Shown: piece by piece, positions 50,312 through 60,308 of the stretch
Numbering within the stretch: position 1 is the first letter of the stretch
How the letters are laid out: every line of letters starts with the position of its first letter
DNA from: Bacteroidota bacterium
Lineage (GTDB): Bacteria; Bacteroidota; Bacteroidia; Flavobacteriales; BACL11
Reading direction: 5' to 3'
Assembly (NCBI GenBank): GCA_028408365.1
Contig: JAOOLD010000003.1
Coordinates: 1-64,000, forward strand
DNA: 64,000 nt
The notes under the pieces: model-generated
What the model was told of the DNA's origin: nothing
The model's database searches: none
The model's input: only the letters and a program-made list of their open reading frames with translations
Translations under genes and position numbers: made by a program

Positions 50312-50884
50312 TTAAATCTTATCTAAAGCGGAGTGTATTTTTTTTGAAATTTCTTCAATACTTCCCATTCCAGGTATTTCCTCTAATTTTTCTTGTAATT
50401 TGAAATAGTCTTTTAAAGGGGAAGTCTTTTTATTATACTCGTTGATTCTGTTCTCAATTATTTTCTGATTTTGGTCATCGGCTCTTCCAGATTCAAGACC
50501 TCTTTTGATTAATCTTTTTATTAGTTCTTCATCATCTACTGTTAATGAGAGCATGATTTTGATGGGAATACACTTCTCATCAAGCAATTTATCCAACGCC
50601 TCAGCTTGAGTTGTTGTTCTTGGAAATCCATCAAAAATAAATCCCTTAACATCCACGCTATTATCAATTATTTTTGAAATCATACCTATGACAACTCTAT
50701 CAGGGACTAGGTTGCCGGCATCCATGTAAGATTGAGCTTTTAGCCCTAGCTCAGATTTATTCTTTATTTCATTACGAAGTATATCACCAGTTGAAAGGTG
50801 TTTGAGTCCATATTTCTGAACTAATAAATCCGCCTGAGTACCTTTTCCTGCTCCAGGGGGTCCAAATAAAACTACATTAAGCAT
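50312..50884 (-). CDS. adk: Adenylate kinase
   Basis: 190 residues, the short type with a minimal LID. P-loop GPPGAGKGTQAD (about 7-18), LSTGDILR for AMP binding, GFIFDGFPRTTTQA (about 81-94) and RADD near the LID. It interconverts ATP, AMP and ADP in the cytoplasm. It lies between hpt (4 nt) and obg (6 nt), a purine-salvage neighbour pair. Confidence 0.97.
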   Translation of the reverse strand: MLNVVLFGPPGAGKGTQADLLVQKYGLKHLSTGDILRNEIKNKSELGLKAQSYMDAGNLVPDRVVIGMISKIIDNSVDVKGFIFDGFPRTTTQAEALDKLLDEKCIPIKIMLSLTVDDEELIKRLIKRGLESGRADDQNQKIIENRINEYNKKTSPLKDYFKLQEKLEEIPGMGSIEEISKKIHSALDKI

Positions 50885-50888
50885 ATAA

Positions 50889-51416
50889 TTAGTGTTTTAA
50901 TTTATAAATGTGTGGCAAATTACGACCAATTTCATCATAATCCAAACCATATCCAATAACAAATCTACTAGGGATAGAAAAACCAATAAAATCTATTGGA
51001 ATTTTTCCATGATAGGAATCTGGTTTATAAAGTAAGGTAGCTGTTCTAATGCTTTTTACTTCAAGTTTTTTAAGAATCTTAAATAATTCAGATAAAGTGG
51101 TTCCAGTGTCAACAATATCTTCAACAATAATAATATTTCTTTTTTTTACATCATTTTTTAGTCCTATTAGTTCTTTTACAGATCCTGATGATTCTGAACC
51201 TATATATGATGAAATTTTGATAAAAGATACTTCAATATTTTGATTAATTTTTCTAACTAAATCAGAAGCAAAAATGAATGAGCCATTTAATATGCATAAA
51301 AAAATAGGATTTTCAATTTTTAATGAACTTATTTCATGAGCTATTCTAGAAATAGAATTTTCTATCTCAATATCTGAAATAATCTTCTCAAAAATCTTGT
51401 TATTTATTTTAATCAT
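50889..51416 (-). CDS. hpt: Hypoxanthine phosphoribosyltransferase
   Basis: 175 residues. The PRPP-binding motif is IIVEDIVDTGTTLSEL (about 95-110). The N-terminal FLCILNGSFIFASDL loop and the C-terminal FVIGYGLDYDEIGRNLPHIY are typical of HPRT. It salvages hypoxanthine and guanine, fitting with adk beside it and purine nucleoside phosphorylase elsewhere in the window. It lies 18 nt after the M61 peptidase gene. Confidence 0.96.
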   Translation of the reverse strand: MIKINNKIFEKIISDIEIENSISRIAHEISSLKIENPIFLCILNGSFIFASDLVRKINQNIEVSFIKISSYIGSESSGSVKELIGLKNDVKKRNIIIVEDIVDTGTTLSELFKILKKLEVKSIRTATLLYKPDSYHGKIPIDFIGFSIPSRFVIGYGLDYDEIGRNLPHIYKLKH

Positions 51417-51434
51417 ATATTCGTAATTATTTAT

Positions 51435-53138
51435 TCAACTAAGCCATTTTTTTTGGCATTTGGACTGATTATTAGAAATGTTGTGTTCTTTTTCAAATTC
51501 TAAAAGTTTAAAGTAATTGCCTTTTTCTAATTCAACATTCTTTAAAGCAAGTTTTTTTTCAATTTTCATTGAAACTAAATTATCAGACTCAGCTAATATT
51601 TCCTTGTAGTCTTTTACATTTTTATTATTGTTAATTTCAAGTATAATATCCTCGGGTCCAATGCCGTTTTGATCAGCTGTGGAGTTTGGCTCAACTTTTT
51701 TAATAATTAACTTATTATTAGAAATTTCTGAGACGATACCAAAATATCTACAAAGCAATTCAGGATTCTTTTTTTCAACAAGCTTTAAGCCAACAATTTC
51801 AATTGATTTCTTTAAACTTGGTACGTAATCACTGGTTCCATATATATGATTTTGAAAAATATTTGATACCTCATTTCCACCATATTTTATACATAAAGAC
51901 TTAAAATCATCTTCACTGTATCCAATTTCTTTTTTTGCATATTTTGTGTAAAGATCTTTCATCACGCAGTGGAGAGAATGTTTTGTGTCACTATTTTTTA
52001 TAATGTTTAAGTCAATCATTAGCATACATAATGCTCCATCAGGATAAATCGAGACTTTTCTGTAAGGTGTTCCCATTTTGTAACCGTCAAGCCAACTATC
52101 AAAACCACTATCAGCAACAGACAAATTGAAACGTCCGTAGTTCATTAAATGCCTATATAAATTTTGATTTTGTGTTTTAATAAAATCATCCCATGAAAAA
52201 ACTTTACTGTTGATAAGAAATAAATCACCCATATATGTAGTTACGCCCTCAGCAACATAGCCTGTTCTAAAGTAATTTTCCTTTGAATAATCATAAGGTA
52301 ACATTTCAATAGGTCTAATAGATTTAATGTTCCATGTGTGGTAGAGTTCATGGGAACATACACCTAATAAATCGTCATACCTTTCTGTCATTAAATCATC
52401 ACTTGGGCCAAGCAAAATAACGGTGTTTTTTGTATGTTCAACTCCGTGATAGGAACGGTAAGGCGTTATCTGAAATAAAAAATGATACTCATCCACTGGA
52501 AAGTCTCCAAAATGATTAATTTGACTTTGAGTAAATTTTTTGAAATCTGAAATTAATTTTTTCCAATTAGGCTTACAACTTCCTTCAAACCAAAGATGAA
52601 ATAAAATATTATCAACTTCGTAAGAATTATGTTGTAACTTTTTTGAGCAGATAATAGGTGATTCAGCTAATGAGTCAAAATTTTCAGAATGTAATGTATT
52701 ACCTTTTTTTGATAAAGAAGTTGCAATTTTATAATCTGAGGGAATATCTAATGTTAGTTTATATTTTTCATCAATTCTATTATCAAGGTAGAAAATACAA
52801 TTGACTGGATTTATATATAATTGGTTTTCATCAAGAAATGAACTACCAGCATTAAGTAGGTTTGCATAAAAATTATATTTTACTTTTACTTTTTCTAATC
52901 CGTTGCACTCAATTAACCAAGAATCTTTATCATTTTTTTTGAATTTTAATTTTTCCCCATTAATGCTAAACGCAGACCATTTTTGGATATATTGTGCGTA
53001 ATTAGCTAGTTCATATCTTCCTGGGCGCCAACTTGCTAGCTTTAAAATAATTTTTTCACTACCGTTAGTTTCAAATTTCAGCTCAAAATCAATAAAATGT
53101 CTCCAAGGTTTTTTATAGCTAATGTTATATTCAATCAT
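51435..53138 (-). CDS. M61 glycyl-aminopeptidase-like metallopeptidase with PDZ domain
   Basis: About 567 residues. The N-terminal beta domain (YNISYKKPWRHFIDFE) precedes a gluzincin catalytic domain with zinc motif HELYHTWNIK and VAEGVTTYMGDLF. A PDZ domain follows (about 465-545, with NSTADQNGIGPEDIILEIN). No signal peptide is apparent, so it is likely cytoplasmic. The track start is the first of two adjacent ATGs. The second (53138) is exactly 4 nt from the -7 box TAGATTTG, as in four other genes here, and is preferred. It is the first gene of the run through aroA. Confidence 0.88.
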   Translation of the reverse strand: MIEYNISYKKPWRHFIDFELKFETNGSEKIILKLASWRPGRYELANYAQYIQKWSAFSINGEKLKFKKNDKDSWLIECNGLEKVKVKYNFYANLLNAGSSFLDENQLYINPVNCIFYLDNRIDEKYKLTLDIPSDYKIATSLSKKGNTLHSENFDSLAESPIICSKKLQHNSYEVDNILFHLWFEGSCKPNWKKLISDFKKFTQSQINHFGDFPVDEYHFLFQITPYRSYHGVEHTKNTVILLGPSDDLMTERYDDLLGVCSHELYHTWNIKSIRPIEMLPYDYSKENYFRTGYVAEGVTTYMGDLFLINSKVFSWDDFIKTQNQNLYRHLMNYGRFNLSVADSGFDSWLDGYKMGTPYRKVSIYPDGALCMLMIDLNIIKNSDTKHSLHCVMKDLYTKYAKKEIGYSEDDFKSLCIKYGGNEVSNIFQNHIYGTSDYVPSLKKSIEIVGLKLVEKKNPELLCRYFGIVSEISNNKLIIKKVEPNSTADQNGIGPEDIILEINNNKNVKDYKEILAESDNLVSMKIEKKLALKNVELEKGNYFKLLEFEKEHNISNNQSKCQKKWLS

Positions 53139-53142
53139 CATT

Positions 53143-53150
53143 CAAATCTA
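53143..53150 (-). promoter_or_regulatory. -7 promoter box TAGATTTG of the M61 operon
   Basis: Minus-strand TAnnTTTG match, 4 nt from the second ATG (53138). The mRNA is predicted to be leaderless. Confidence 0.55.
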
Positions 53151-53218
53151 CAAATTTGGTATAATTAAATTTTAAATCATTTCAATTAATTTAATCAGAA
53201 TAAAACATTACTTTTTAT

Positions 53219-53226
53219 TAGATTTG
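53219..53226 (+). promoter_or_regulatory. -7 promoter box TAGATTTG
   Basis: TAnnTTTG match 9 nt before ATG 53236. The track's TTG start (53224) lies inside this box. Confidence 0.5.
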
Positions 53227-53235
53227 AAGAAAAAA

Positions 53236-53634
53236 ATGAAAAAATATTTACCAACCCTTTCTGAGCTCATAGACAGACTTTCAATAGTTCAATTAAAAGA
53301 AGTTTTTATTCCAGAGCACAAAGAAGAATACGCAAAAGAAATTCAAGAAATTTTGCATGATATAAATTTAGAGGGCCAGGATGCTGAACTGATTAGAGCT
53401 GTCATTGTACTATCTCAAATGAACTTACACATATGGCATAATGAATCAAATTACAGAAAAGGGATTAAAGATGGTAATAATTTAGAGCTAACTCATGGGC
53501 TAAATGGAATAAGAAATACTGCAAAGAATATAATTCAAGAAAAAGTTGGCGGTAGAAAAGATTATAAGATTGATTGTTTAGCTGCAGAATTTAAAGATTG
53601 GGAAATATCTTGGTCAAAAAAGAATAATAACTAA
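53236..53634 (+). CDS. Hypothetical protein, 132 residues
   Basis: Not recognised with certainty. It starts MKKYLPTLSELIDRLSIVQLK, is largely helical and soluble, and contains an IHDINL-like ILHDINLEG and LHIWHNES. The C-terminus is basic and Lys/Asn-rich. The ATG at 53236 is preferred because the TTG start of the track overlaps the promoter box. lpdA follows 10 nt later, so it is probably co-transcribed. The TLSELIDRLSIV stretch resembles small conserved proteins of viruses and bacteria of unknown function, a weak recollection rather than an assignment. Confidence 0.7.
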   Translation: MKKYLPTLSELIDRLSIVQLKEVFIPEHKEEYAKEIQEILHDINLEGQDAELIRAVIVLSQMNLHIWHNESNYRKGIKDGNNLELTHGLNGIRNTAKNIIQEKVGGRKDYKIDCLAAEFKDWEISWSKKNNN

Positions 53635-53644
53635 AACTTACAAA

Positions 53645-55027
53645 ATGAATTACGACTTAATAGTAATTGGAAGTGGTCCTGGCGGTTATGTTACTGCAAT
53701 TAGAGCGTCTCAACTAGGGCTTAAAACAGCAATAGTAGAAAAGGAGAGTTTGGGTGGAATATGCTTGAATTGGGGGTGTATTCCTACAAAGGCGCTTTTA
53801 AAAAGTGCTCAAGTCTTTGAATACATAAATAAGGCCTCTACATATGGTATTCAAGTAAATGGCTCAAATTTAGATTTTGTTGAGGTTATCAAAAGGTCTA
53901 GGGACATAGCAAATGGCATGAGCAAAGGAATTGAGTATTTGATGAAAAAAAATAAAATTGATGTGATTTTTGGACATGGAAAAATTACTGAAACAGGTAA
54001 AGTTGAAGTGACAAGTTCTGGAAAAAAGGAAACTTATAAATCTACTCATATTATTTTAGCTACAGGTGCAAGATCTAGAGTCCTACCAAATATCCCTCAA
54101 GATGGATCCAAAGTTATTGGGTACAGAGAAGCAATGACTTTAAAAGAAATTCCAAAGAAGCTGGTAATTATTGGTTCAGGTGCAATTGGCGTTGAATTCG
54201 CATATTTTTATGCTACAATGGGGTCAGAGGTGACAATTGTTGAATATCAAAAAAATATCGTTCCTATTGAAGATAATGATATTTCAAAGCAATTACAGAG
54301 ATCTTTTAAAAAGCTTGGAATTAAAATATTAACTCAAACTTCTGTGGAAAAGGTTGATGTCAAAGACAAATGTATTGTACACGCAAAAACAAAAGATTCT
54401 GAACAAACTATTGATTGTGATGTTGTTTTATCAGCAGTTGGAATTGAAGCTAATATTGAAGGAATTGGGCTTGAGGAACTAGGGGTAAGTATTGAAAATG
54501 GCAGAGTAATTGTTGATAAGTTTTACAGAACAAACGTTCCAGGAATATACGCAATTGGTGACATGTTACCAACTCAAGCATTGGCCCATGTAGCATCTGC
54601 TGAGGGAATTTTGTGTGTGGAAAAAATTACTGGTCATGATGTTGAACCTTTAAACTATTCCAATATTCCGGGATGCACTTATTGCTCACCAGAAATTGCA
54701 TCAGTTGGACTTACTGAAGAAAAAGCTAAAGAACTAGGATATGAAGTAAAAGTTGGAAAATTTCCTTTTTCAGCCTCAGGTAAAGCATCTGCTGCAGGAC
54801 ACAAGGATGGTTTTGTAAAGGTTGTATTTGATGCAAAATATGGAGAATGGTTAGGCTGTCACATGATTGGTTATAATGTCACAGAAATGATAGCTGAAGC
54901 TGTAGTTGCAAGGAGATTAGAGACAACAGGAATGGAAATACTAAAGTCAGTTCACCCACATCCAACAATGAGTGAGGCTGTAATGGAAGCTGTTGCAGAC
55001 GCATATGATGAAGTAATTCATATTTAG
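53645..55027 (+). CDS. lpdA: Dihydrolipoyl dehydrogenase
   Basis: A 460-residue FAD disulfide reductase (E3 of 2-oxoacid dehydrogenase complexes). The FAD loop is GSGPGGYV (about 9-16). The redox disulfide is Cys40-Cys45 in GGICLNWGCIP, the NAD loop is IGSGAIGVEFA (about 176-186), and GDMLPTQALAH is the second FAD motif. The catalytic His is in HPHPTMSEA near the end. It oxidises the lipoyl groups that LipA makes, so the broken lipA reading elsewhere in this window is suspicious. Confidence 0.97.
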   Translation: MNYDLIVIGSGPGGYVTAIRASQLGLKTAIVEKESLGGICLNWGCIPTKALLKSAQVFEYINKASTYGIQVNGSNLDFVEVIKRSRDIANGMSKGIEYLMKKNKIDVIFGHGKITETGKVEVTSSGKKETYKSTHIILATGARSRVLPNIPQDGSKVIGYREAMTLKEIPKKLVIIGSGAIGVEFAYFYATMGSEVTIVEYQKNIVPIEDNDISKQLQRSFKKLGIKILTQTSVEKVDVKDKCIVHAKTKDSEQTIDCDVVLSAVGIEANIEGIGLEELGVSIENGRVIVDKFYRTNVPGIYAIGDMLPTQALAHVASAEGILCVEKITGHDVEPLNYSNIPGCTYCSPEIASVGLTEEKAKELGYEVKVGKFPFSASGKASAAGHKDGFVKVVFDAKYGEWLGCHMIGYNVTEMIAEAVVARRLETTGMEILKSVHPHPTMSEAVMEAVADAYDEVIHI

Positions 55028-55164
55028 AGATTTACTAATTTGAATTTTCTTAATTTATCGTTAATCTCAAAAATTATCAGATAGTTACCTTTTTTGTGTG
55101 CTGTCAGTTCAACTTTGGTACTTCTGCTTAAATTCTGCTTTGAAAATATTCTTTTACCAAATTA
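55024..55164 (-). pseudogene. Possible relic of a T9SS sorting domain
   Basis: After metK, the minus strand is open for about 46 codons with no start codon. The reading ends STKVELTAHKKGNYLIIF, then a basic tail and a stop. The pattern resembles the last strands of a T9SS type A domain (polar, GxYLI, then K-rich end). It may be a decayed gene end or chance in AT-rich DNA. Confidence 0.25.
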
Positions 55165-55172
55165 AGCTGTAT

Positions 55173-56435
55173 TTACTGTATGCCAAAAGTTGCTTTTACT
55201 TCATCTACGCAATCAAGCTTTTCCCACGTAAATGTTTCAACTTGTATTTTTTTTGATTTGCCTTGTACAATAAATGTCTTTTCGATTAACTCTGATTCTC
55301 TTCCCATGTGTCCGTATGCAGCAGTCTCAAAGTAAATGGGGTTTTTGAGTTTGAGTCTGGATATTATTGATGCAGGCTTAAGGTTAAAGCAATCCATTTT
55401 TGAAATTAAAATTGCAATTTCTCCGTCATTGTGATTTGTATTACATGTACCAAAAGTATCAATAAAAATTCCCATAGGTTCAGAAACTCCAATTGCATAA
55501 GAAACTTGTACAAGTGCTTTATCACAAAGTTTAGCAGCTACAATATTTTTTGCAATATGTCGGGTAGCATAAGCAGCTGAACGATCAACTTTTGATGGAT
55601 CTTTACCTGAGAATGCACCACCACCATGAGCTCCTCTGCCACCATAGGTATCAACAATTATTTTTCTTCCAGTAAGTCCAGTATCGCCATGTGGACCACC
55701 AATAACAAATTTTCCTGTGGGATTTATATGATATTTTTCCTTTCCGAAAAGTTTCTTGTTAGTATCAGACTGTTTTTCGATAACTCTAGGCATCAAAATA
55801 TTCAAAATATCATCTTTAATTCTCTTTAGCATATTTTCTTCTGTATCAAAATCATCATGCTGAGTAGAAATAACAATTGAACTGATTTTTATCGGTACAT
55901 GATCATCATTATATTCAATTGTGACTTGAGATTTTGAATCAGGCCTTAGATAAAACATTTCTTTATTTGCTTTTCTAATCTGAGATAGCTCTACTAAAAT
56001 TTGGTGTGATAAGTCAAGTTCCAGAGGAATATAATTTGTAGTTTCATTTGATGCATACCCAAACATCATACCTTGGTCTCCAGCACCTTGTTCTTTGTGG
56101 AGTCCTTCGCCTTCAACTACTCCTTGTCTTATATCAGATGATTGTTCATGTATTGCAGAAATAACTCCACAACTATCAGCGTCAAATTTGTATTCAGATT
56201 TGGTATATCCAATTCTTCTAATTGTTTCTCTTGCAACTTCTTGAACATCTACATATGAATTTGTTTTTACCTCTCCGCTTAGAACAGTCAGTCCAGTAGT
56301 TACTAATGTCTCACAAGCCACCTTTGATTCACAATCTTGGACTAAAAAATTATCAAGCAGTGAGTCTGATATCTGATCAGCTACTTTGTCAGGGTGTCCC
56401 TCAGAGACTGATTCAGATGTAAAGAAATATGACAT
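55173..56435 (-). CDS. metK: S-adenosylmethionine synthetase
   Basis: 420 residues, cytoplasmic, making SAM from methionine and ATP. Signature segments are SEGHPDKVADQISDS (about 10-24), GAGDQGMMFGYA (about 117-128) and GGGAFSGKDPSKVDRSAAY (about 270-288), with the conserved FVIGGPHGDTGLTGRK. A -7 box lies 58 nt upstream. The SAM riboswitch in the same intergenic region is on the other strand, so it cannot control this gene directly. Confidence 0.97.
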   Translation of the reverse strand: MSYFFTSESVSEGHPDKVADQISDSLLDNFLVQDCESKVACETLVTTGLTVLSGEVKTNSYVDVQEVARETIRRIGYTKSEYKFDADSCGVISAIHEQSSDIRQGVVEGEGLHKEQGAGDQGMMFGYASNETTNYIPLELDLSHQILVELSQIRKANKEMFYLRPDSKSQVTIEYNDDHVPIKISSIVISTQHDDFDTEENMLKRIKDDILNILMPRVIEKQSDTNKKLFGKEKYHINPTGKFVIGGPHGDTGLTGRKIIVDTYGGRGAHGGGAFSGKDPSKVDRSAAYATRHIAKNIVAAKLCDKALVQVSYAIGVSEPMGIFIDTFGTCNTNHNDGEIAILISKMDCFNLKPASIISRLKLKNPIYFETAAYGHMGRESELIEKTFIVQGKSKKIQVETFTWEKLDCVDEVKATFGIQ

Positions 56436-56493
56436 AATATCAATTTTTGTTTTGGGTTAAATAACTTTTAATTTAAGAAAGATATTGTTTAAA

Positions 56494-56501
56494 CAAAGAT
56501 A
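56494..56501 (-). promoter_or_regulatory. -7 promoter box TATCTTTG of metK
   Basis: Minus-strand TAnnTTTG match 58 nt from the metK ATG. It is 21 bp from the divergent metH box. Confidence 0.5.
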
Positions 56502-56522
56502 ATATTATTCGTGAATTATTTT

Positions 56523-56530
56523 TAAATTTG
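56523..56530 (+). promoter_or_regulatory. -7 promoter box TAAATTTG of metH
   Basis: TAnnTTTG match ending 6 nt before the first base of the SAM-I aptamer, so the transcript would begin right at helix P1. Confidence 0.65.
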
Positions 56531-56536
56531 CATTGA

Positions 56537-56631
56537 CTTATCAAGAAAGACGGAGGGATGGGCCCGACGATGTCTTGGCAACCTTTAAAGATGGTGCCAA
56601 TTCCCACTTCAAAAGACTGAAGGAAGATGAG
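56537..56631 (+). ncRNA. SAM-I (S-box) riboswitch
   Basis: About 95 nt with P1 CTTATC/GATGAG. The conserved core includes GGAGGGAT, GGGCCCGA, TTGGCAACC and GGTGCCAATTCCC, followed by a short hairpin. The order and sequences match the S-box class. It sits in the metH 5' leader, so high SAM should reduce expression of metH and metF. I see no obvious terminator hairpin after it, so control could be at translation. Confidence 0.93.
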
Positions 56632-56681
56632 AATTACTGATTTAATTTTCCGACTTTTTTGATTTGCTCAAATTAACTAAA

Positions 56682-59600
56682 ATGATTAAAGATATTTTAA
56701 GAAATAGGGTTTTAGTTCTTGACGGAGCGATGGGAACAATGATTCAAAAGTATTCTCTTTCTGAAGAAGATTTTAGAGGAGAGAGATTCATTAATCATAA
56801 TTGTGATTTAAAAGGTAATAATGATTTGTTATCAATTACACAGCCTCAAATAATTAAGCAAATACATGAAGAATTTTTAGAGGCTGGAGCTGATATAGTT
56901 GAAACTAATACATTCAGTAGCAACAAAATAGCTCAGGATGATTATAATTTAGGAACAATCATATATGATTTAAACTTCATGTCTGCAAAAATTGCAAAAG
57001 AGGCTGCAAAGAAGTTTTCAAGTAAGGTAAAACCTAGATTTGTTGCAGGTGCAATAGGTCCAACAAACAGGACAGCATCAATCTCCCCAGATGTAGAAGA
57101 CCCCTCTTTTCGTTCAATTACATTTGATCAACTTAGGATATCATATAAAGAACAAATATTAGCTTTGATTGAAGGGGGGATTGACTTAATATTGATTGAA
57201 ACAGTTTTTGATACTCTTAATTGCAAAGCTGCGTTGTATGCTGCCGAAGAAGCTTTTGAACTTCTAAAAATAAGACTTCCAATTATGGTTTCGGGAACAA
57301 TAACTGATGAAAGTGGCAGGACATTGTCTGGGCAAGTAACAGAAGCTTTTTTAAACTCTATTTCTCATATTCCTTTGCTAAGTGTTGGATTTAATTGCGC
57401 TTTGGGAGCTAAGGCAATGATTCCGTATATAAAAGAATTGTCTGATAAAGCGCCTTTTTTTGTGAGCGCCTATCCTAATGCAGGCTTACCAAATGAAATG
57501 GGAGAGTATGATGAGGGTCCATCTCAGATGGCTTCTTATCTTGATGATTTTCTCAGCAGAAAAATTGTAAATATTATTGGAGGTTGTTGCGGCACAGGGC
57601 CAGAGCATATTAAAATTTTCTCAAAAGTTGCGGAGGCTCATAATCCAAGATTAGTACCGAGTATAAAAAATGAGATGAGATTAAGTGGACTAGAGCCATT
57701 AACGATAAATAATTCACTCAACTTTGTAAATATTGGAGAGAGAACTAATGTAACAGGATCTTTAAAATTCAGAAAATTAATAAAAGAAAATAAGTTTGAA
57801 GATGCTCTAGAAGTTGCTCTTAATCAAGTTGAAGGTGGTGCTCAAATTATTGATATAAACATGGATGATGGAATGATTGATGGTAAAGAATCAATTTCTA
57901 AATTTTTAAATTTAGTTGCTTCAGATCCAGATATTTCTCGAGTACCAATTATGATTGATTCTTCCAAGTGGGAGATAATTGAAGAAGGATTAAAGCATGT
58001 TCAGGGTAAAGGCATTGTTAACTCGATTTCACTAAAAGAGGGTGAAGAGGTTTTCATTAAACTAGCTAAAAAAGTAATGCGTTATGGTGCAGCTGTAGTT
58101 GTAATGGCATTTGATGAAAATGGACAAGCTGTTAACTATGAGGATAAAATTAGAATTTGTAAAAGAGCATATGAAATACTAACACAAAAAGTTGGTTTTC
58201 CATCTCAAGATATAATATTTGACCCCAACATATTAACAGTTGCAACCGGAATTGAAGAACATAACAATTATGCATTAGATTTTTTTGAGGCAACAAGATG
58301 GATTAAAGAAAATTTACCAAACGCAAAAGTTAGTGGAGGTGTCAGCAATGTCTCTTTTTCATTTAGAGGAAATAATATAATAAGAGAGGCAATGCATTCT
58401 GCTTTTCTATTTCATGCCATAAAAAATGGTCTAGACATGGGCATTGTTAATGCAGGTATGATAGAGGTATATGAAGAAATACCAAAAAATATTTTAAAAG
58501 CTGTAGAGGATGTTTTGTTAAACCGAGATTCAAACGCAACAGAAAGACTTTTATCTATAGCTGAGAAGGTATCGGGAAAGAGTAAAGAAAGAAAAGAGGA
58601 CTTAGATTGGAGAAAAAGAAATACAGATGAAAGATTATCATATTCGTTAGTAAAAGGAGTTATTTCTTACTTAGAGCAGGATGTAGAGGAGGCAAGGAAA
58701 AAGTTTAAAAAACCAATTGAGGTAATAGAGGGGCCGTTGATGGATGGTATGAACATTGTTGGAGATTTATTCGGATCTGGTAAAATGTTTCTTCCTCAAG
58801 TTGTCAAGAGTGCAAGAGTCATGAAAAAGGCGGTTTCAATTTTAACACCATACATTGAAAAAAGCAAGGGAAAGAAATCGACAGCAGGAAAAGTGTTACT
58901 CGCTACTGTAAAAGGAGATGTTCATGACATTGGAAAAAATATAGTCAGTGTTGTTTTGGGATGCAATAATTATGAAATTATTGACCTAGGTGTTATGGTT
59001 CCATGCGATAAGATTTTAGATGAGGCAATCAAAAACAAAGTTGATGTCATTGGACTTAGTGGATTAATTACTCCTTCTTTAGATGAAATGGTATATGTTG
59101 CAAAAGAAATGCAAAATAGAAACATGAAGATTCCTTTAATTATCGGTGGCGCGACTACTTCCAAAGTACATACAGCAGTAAAATTAAATCATCATTACGA
59201 AAGTCCAGTGATTCATATACTTGATGCATCAAAATCTGTTGGTGTAATAAGTAGTTTATTTTCAAAAGATAAAGTAGAATTTTGTAATGAACTGGACTTA
59301 GATTATCAAAAAATTAAAAAAAATTACTTTAAGAGAAAAACTCAAAAGAAATTTATTTCGCTGGAGGAAGCTAGAACCAATAAATTAAAAACAAATTGGA
59401 AAGAGTATAATATTCCTATTCCTAATTTCACTGGTGTCAAAGTCTTTAAAACAAAAATTGAAGATATAATTAATTATATTGATTGGACTCCATTCTTCTA
59501 CACTTGGGAAATGAAGCAAAAATACCCTCAGATTTTCGAGGATGAAAAGTATGGTGTTCAGGCTCAAAAGTTATTTAATGATGCTAATGAAATGCTTAAG

Positions 59601-60305
59601 AAAATTATTGAAAATGATTGGATAGAGCTCAAATCTGTAATTGGAATTTGGTCTGCATGCTCAGATGGAGATGATATTTTATTAAAAAATTCTGATAATT
59701 CACATTTGGAAACTTTTTGTATGTTGAGACAACAAACTTTAAAAGGCAAAAATAATCTGTCTCTTTCAGATTATATTGCACCAAAAGAGTCTGGAAAAAA
59801 TGATTATGTCGGCGCATTTGTTTGCACTGCAGACTTATATAAAGGAACTCCATTAGTGAATTTTGAATTAGATCAAGACGATTACAGCACAATAATGTTT
59901 AAATCTATTTCTGACAGATTAGCAGAAGCACTTACTGAACATATGCATGAAAAAGTCAGAAAAGAACTTTGGGCATATTCAAGTGATGAAAATTATTCTA
60001 ATATTGATTTAATTGATGAAGTTTATACTGGAATTAGACCAGCACCGGGCTATACAGCTTGCCCTGATCATACTGAAAAATTAAAAATTTTTAAAATTTT
60101 AAACGCAAAGAAAAATATTGGAGTTTCACTTACTGAAAGTATGGCTATGTCTCCAAGCTCAACAGTTAGTGGGTATTATTTTTCACATCCAAACTCAAAG
60201 TACTTCCCTGTTGGAAAGATACAGGATGACCAAATTGAGGATTACGCAAAGAGAAAAAATATGACAATCAATGAAGTTAGGAAATGGCTTCTATCAAACA
60301 TTTAA
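56682..60305 (+). CDS. metH: Cobalamin-dependent methionine synthase
   Basis: About 1207 residues, full length with all modules. The homocysteine domain begins [10 protein letters not shown], with zinc Cys in [10 protein letters not shown] (about 298-307). The pterin domain contains [11 protein letters not shown] (about 349). The B12 cap and Rossmann domain carry the cobalt-ligand His in [11 protein letters not shown] (about 744-754). The C-terminal reactivation domain has [12 protein letters not shown]. It methylates homocysteine using methyl-THF. The start is ATG 56682, and the TTG at 56664 in the track is less likely. In some Bacteroidota metH is split in two; here it is one ORF. Confidence 0.97.
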   Translation: MIKDILRNRVLVLDGAMGTMIQKYSLSEEDFRGERFINHNCDLKGNNDLLSITQPQIIKQIHEEFLEAGADIVETNTFSSNKIAQDDYNLGTIIYDLNFMSAKIAKEAAKKFSSKVKPRFVAGAIGPTNRTASISPDVEDPSFRSITFDQLRISYKEQILALIEGGIDLILIETVFDTLNCKAALYAAEEAFELLKIRLPIMVSGTITDESGRTLSGQVTEAFLNSISHIPLLSVGFNCALGAKAMIPYIKELSDKAPFFVSAYPNAGLPNEMGEYDEGPSQMASYLDDFLSRKIVNIIGGCCGTGPEHIKIFSKVAEAHNPRLVPSIKNEMRLSGLEPLTINNSLNFVNIGERTNVTGSLKFRKLIKENKFEDALEVALNQVEGGAQIIDINMDDGMIDGKESISKFLNLVASDPDISRVPIMIDSSKWEIIEEGLKHVQGKGIVNSISLKEGEEVFIKLAKKVMRYGAAVVVMAFDENGQAVNYEDKIRICKRAYEILTQKVGFPSQDIIFDPNILTVATGIEEHNNYALDFFEATRWIKENLPNAKVSGGVSNVSFSFRGNNIIREAMHSAFLFHAIKNGLDMGIVNAGMIEVYEEIPKNILKAVEDVLLNRDSNATERLLSIAEKVSGKSKERKEDLDWRKRNTDERLSYSLVKGVISYLEQDVEEARKKFKKPIEVIEGPLMDGMNIVGDLFGSGKMFLPQVVKSARVMKKAVSILTPYIEKSKGKKSTAGKVLLATVKGDVHDIGKNIVSVVLGCNNYEIIDLGVMVPCDKILDEAIKNKVDVIGLSGLITPSLDEMVYVAKEMQNRNMKIPLIIGGATTSKVHTAVKLNHHYESPVIHILDASKSVGVISSLFSKDKVEFCNELDLDYQKIKKNYFKRKTQKKFISLEEARTNKLKTNWKEYNIPIPNFTGVKVFKTKIEDIINYIDWTPFFYTWEMKQKYPQIFEDEKYGVQAQKLFNDANEMLKKIIENDWIELKSVIGIWSACSDGDDILLKNSDNSHLETFCMLRQQTLKGKNNLSLSDYIAPKESGKNDYVGAFVCTADLYKGTPLVNFELDQDDYSTIMFKSISDRLAEALTEHMHEKVRKELWAYSSDENYSNIDLIDEVYTGIRPAPGYTACPDHTEKLKIFKILNAKKNIGVSLTESMAMSPSSTVSGYYFSHPNSKYFPVGKIQDDQIEDYAKRKNMTINEVRKWLLSNI

Positions 60306-60308
60306 ATT

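Noticed and set aside
56632-56681. Riboswitch terminator hairpin before metH
   Set aside because: A T6 run is present, but no convincing stem precedes it, so no terminator is called.
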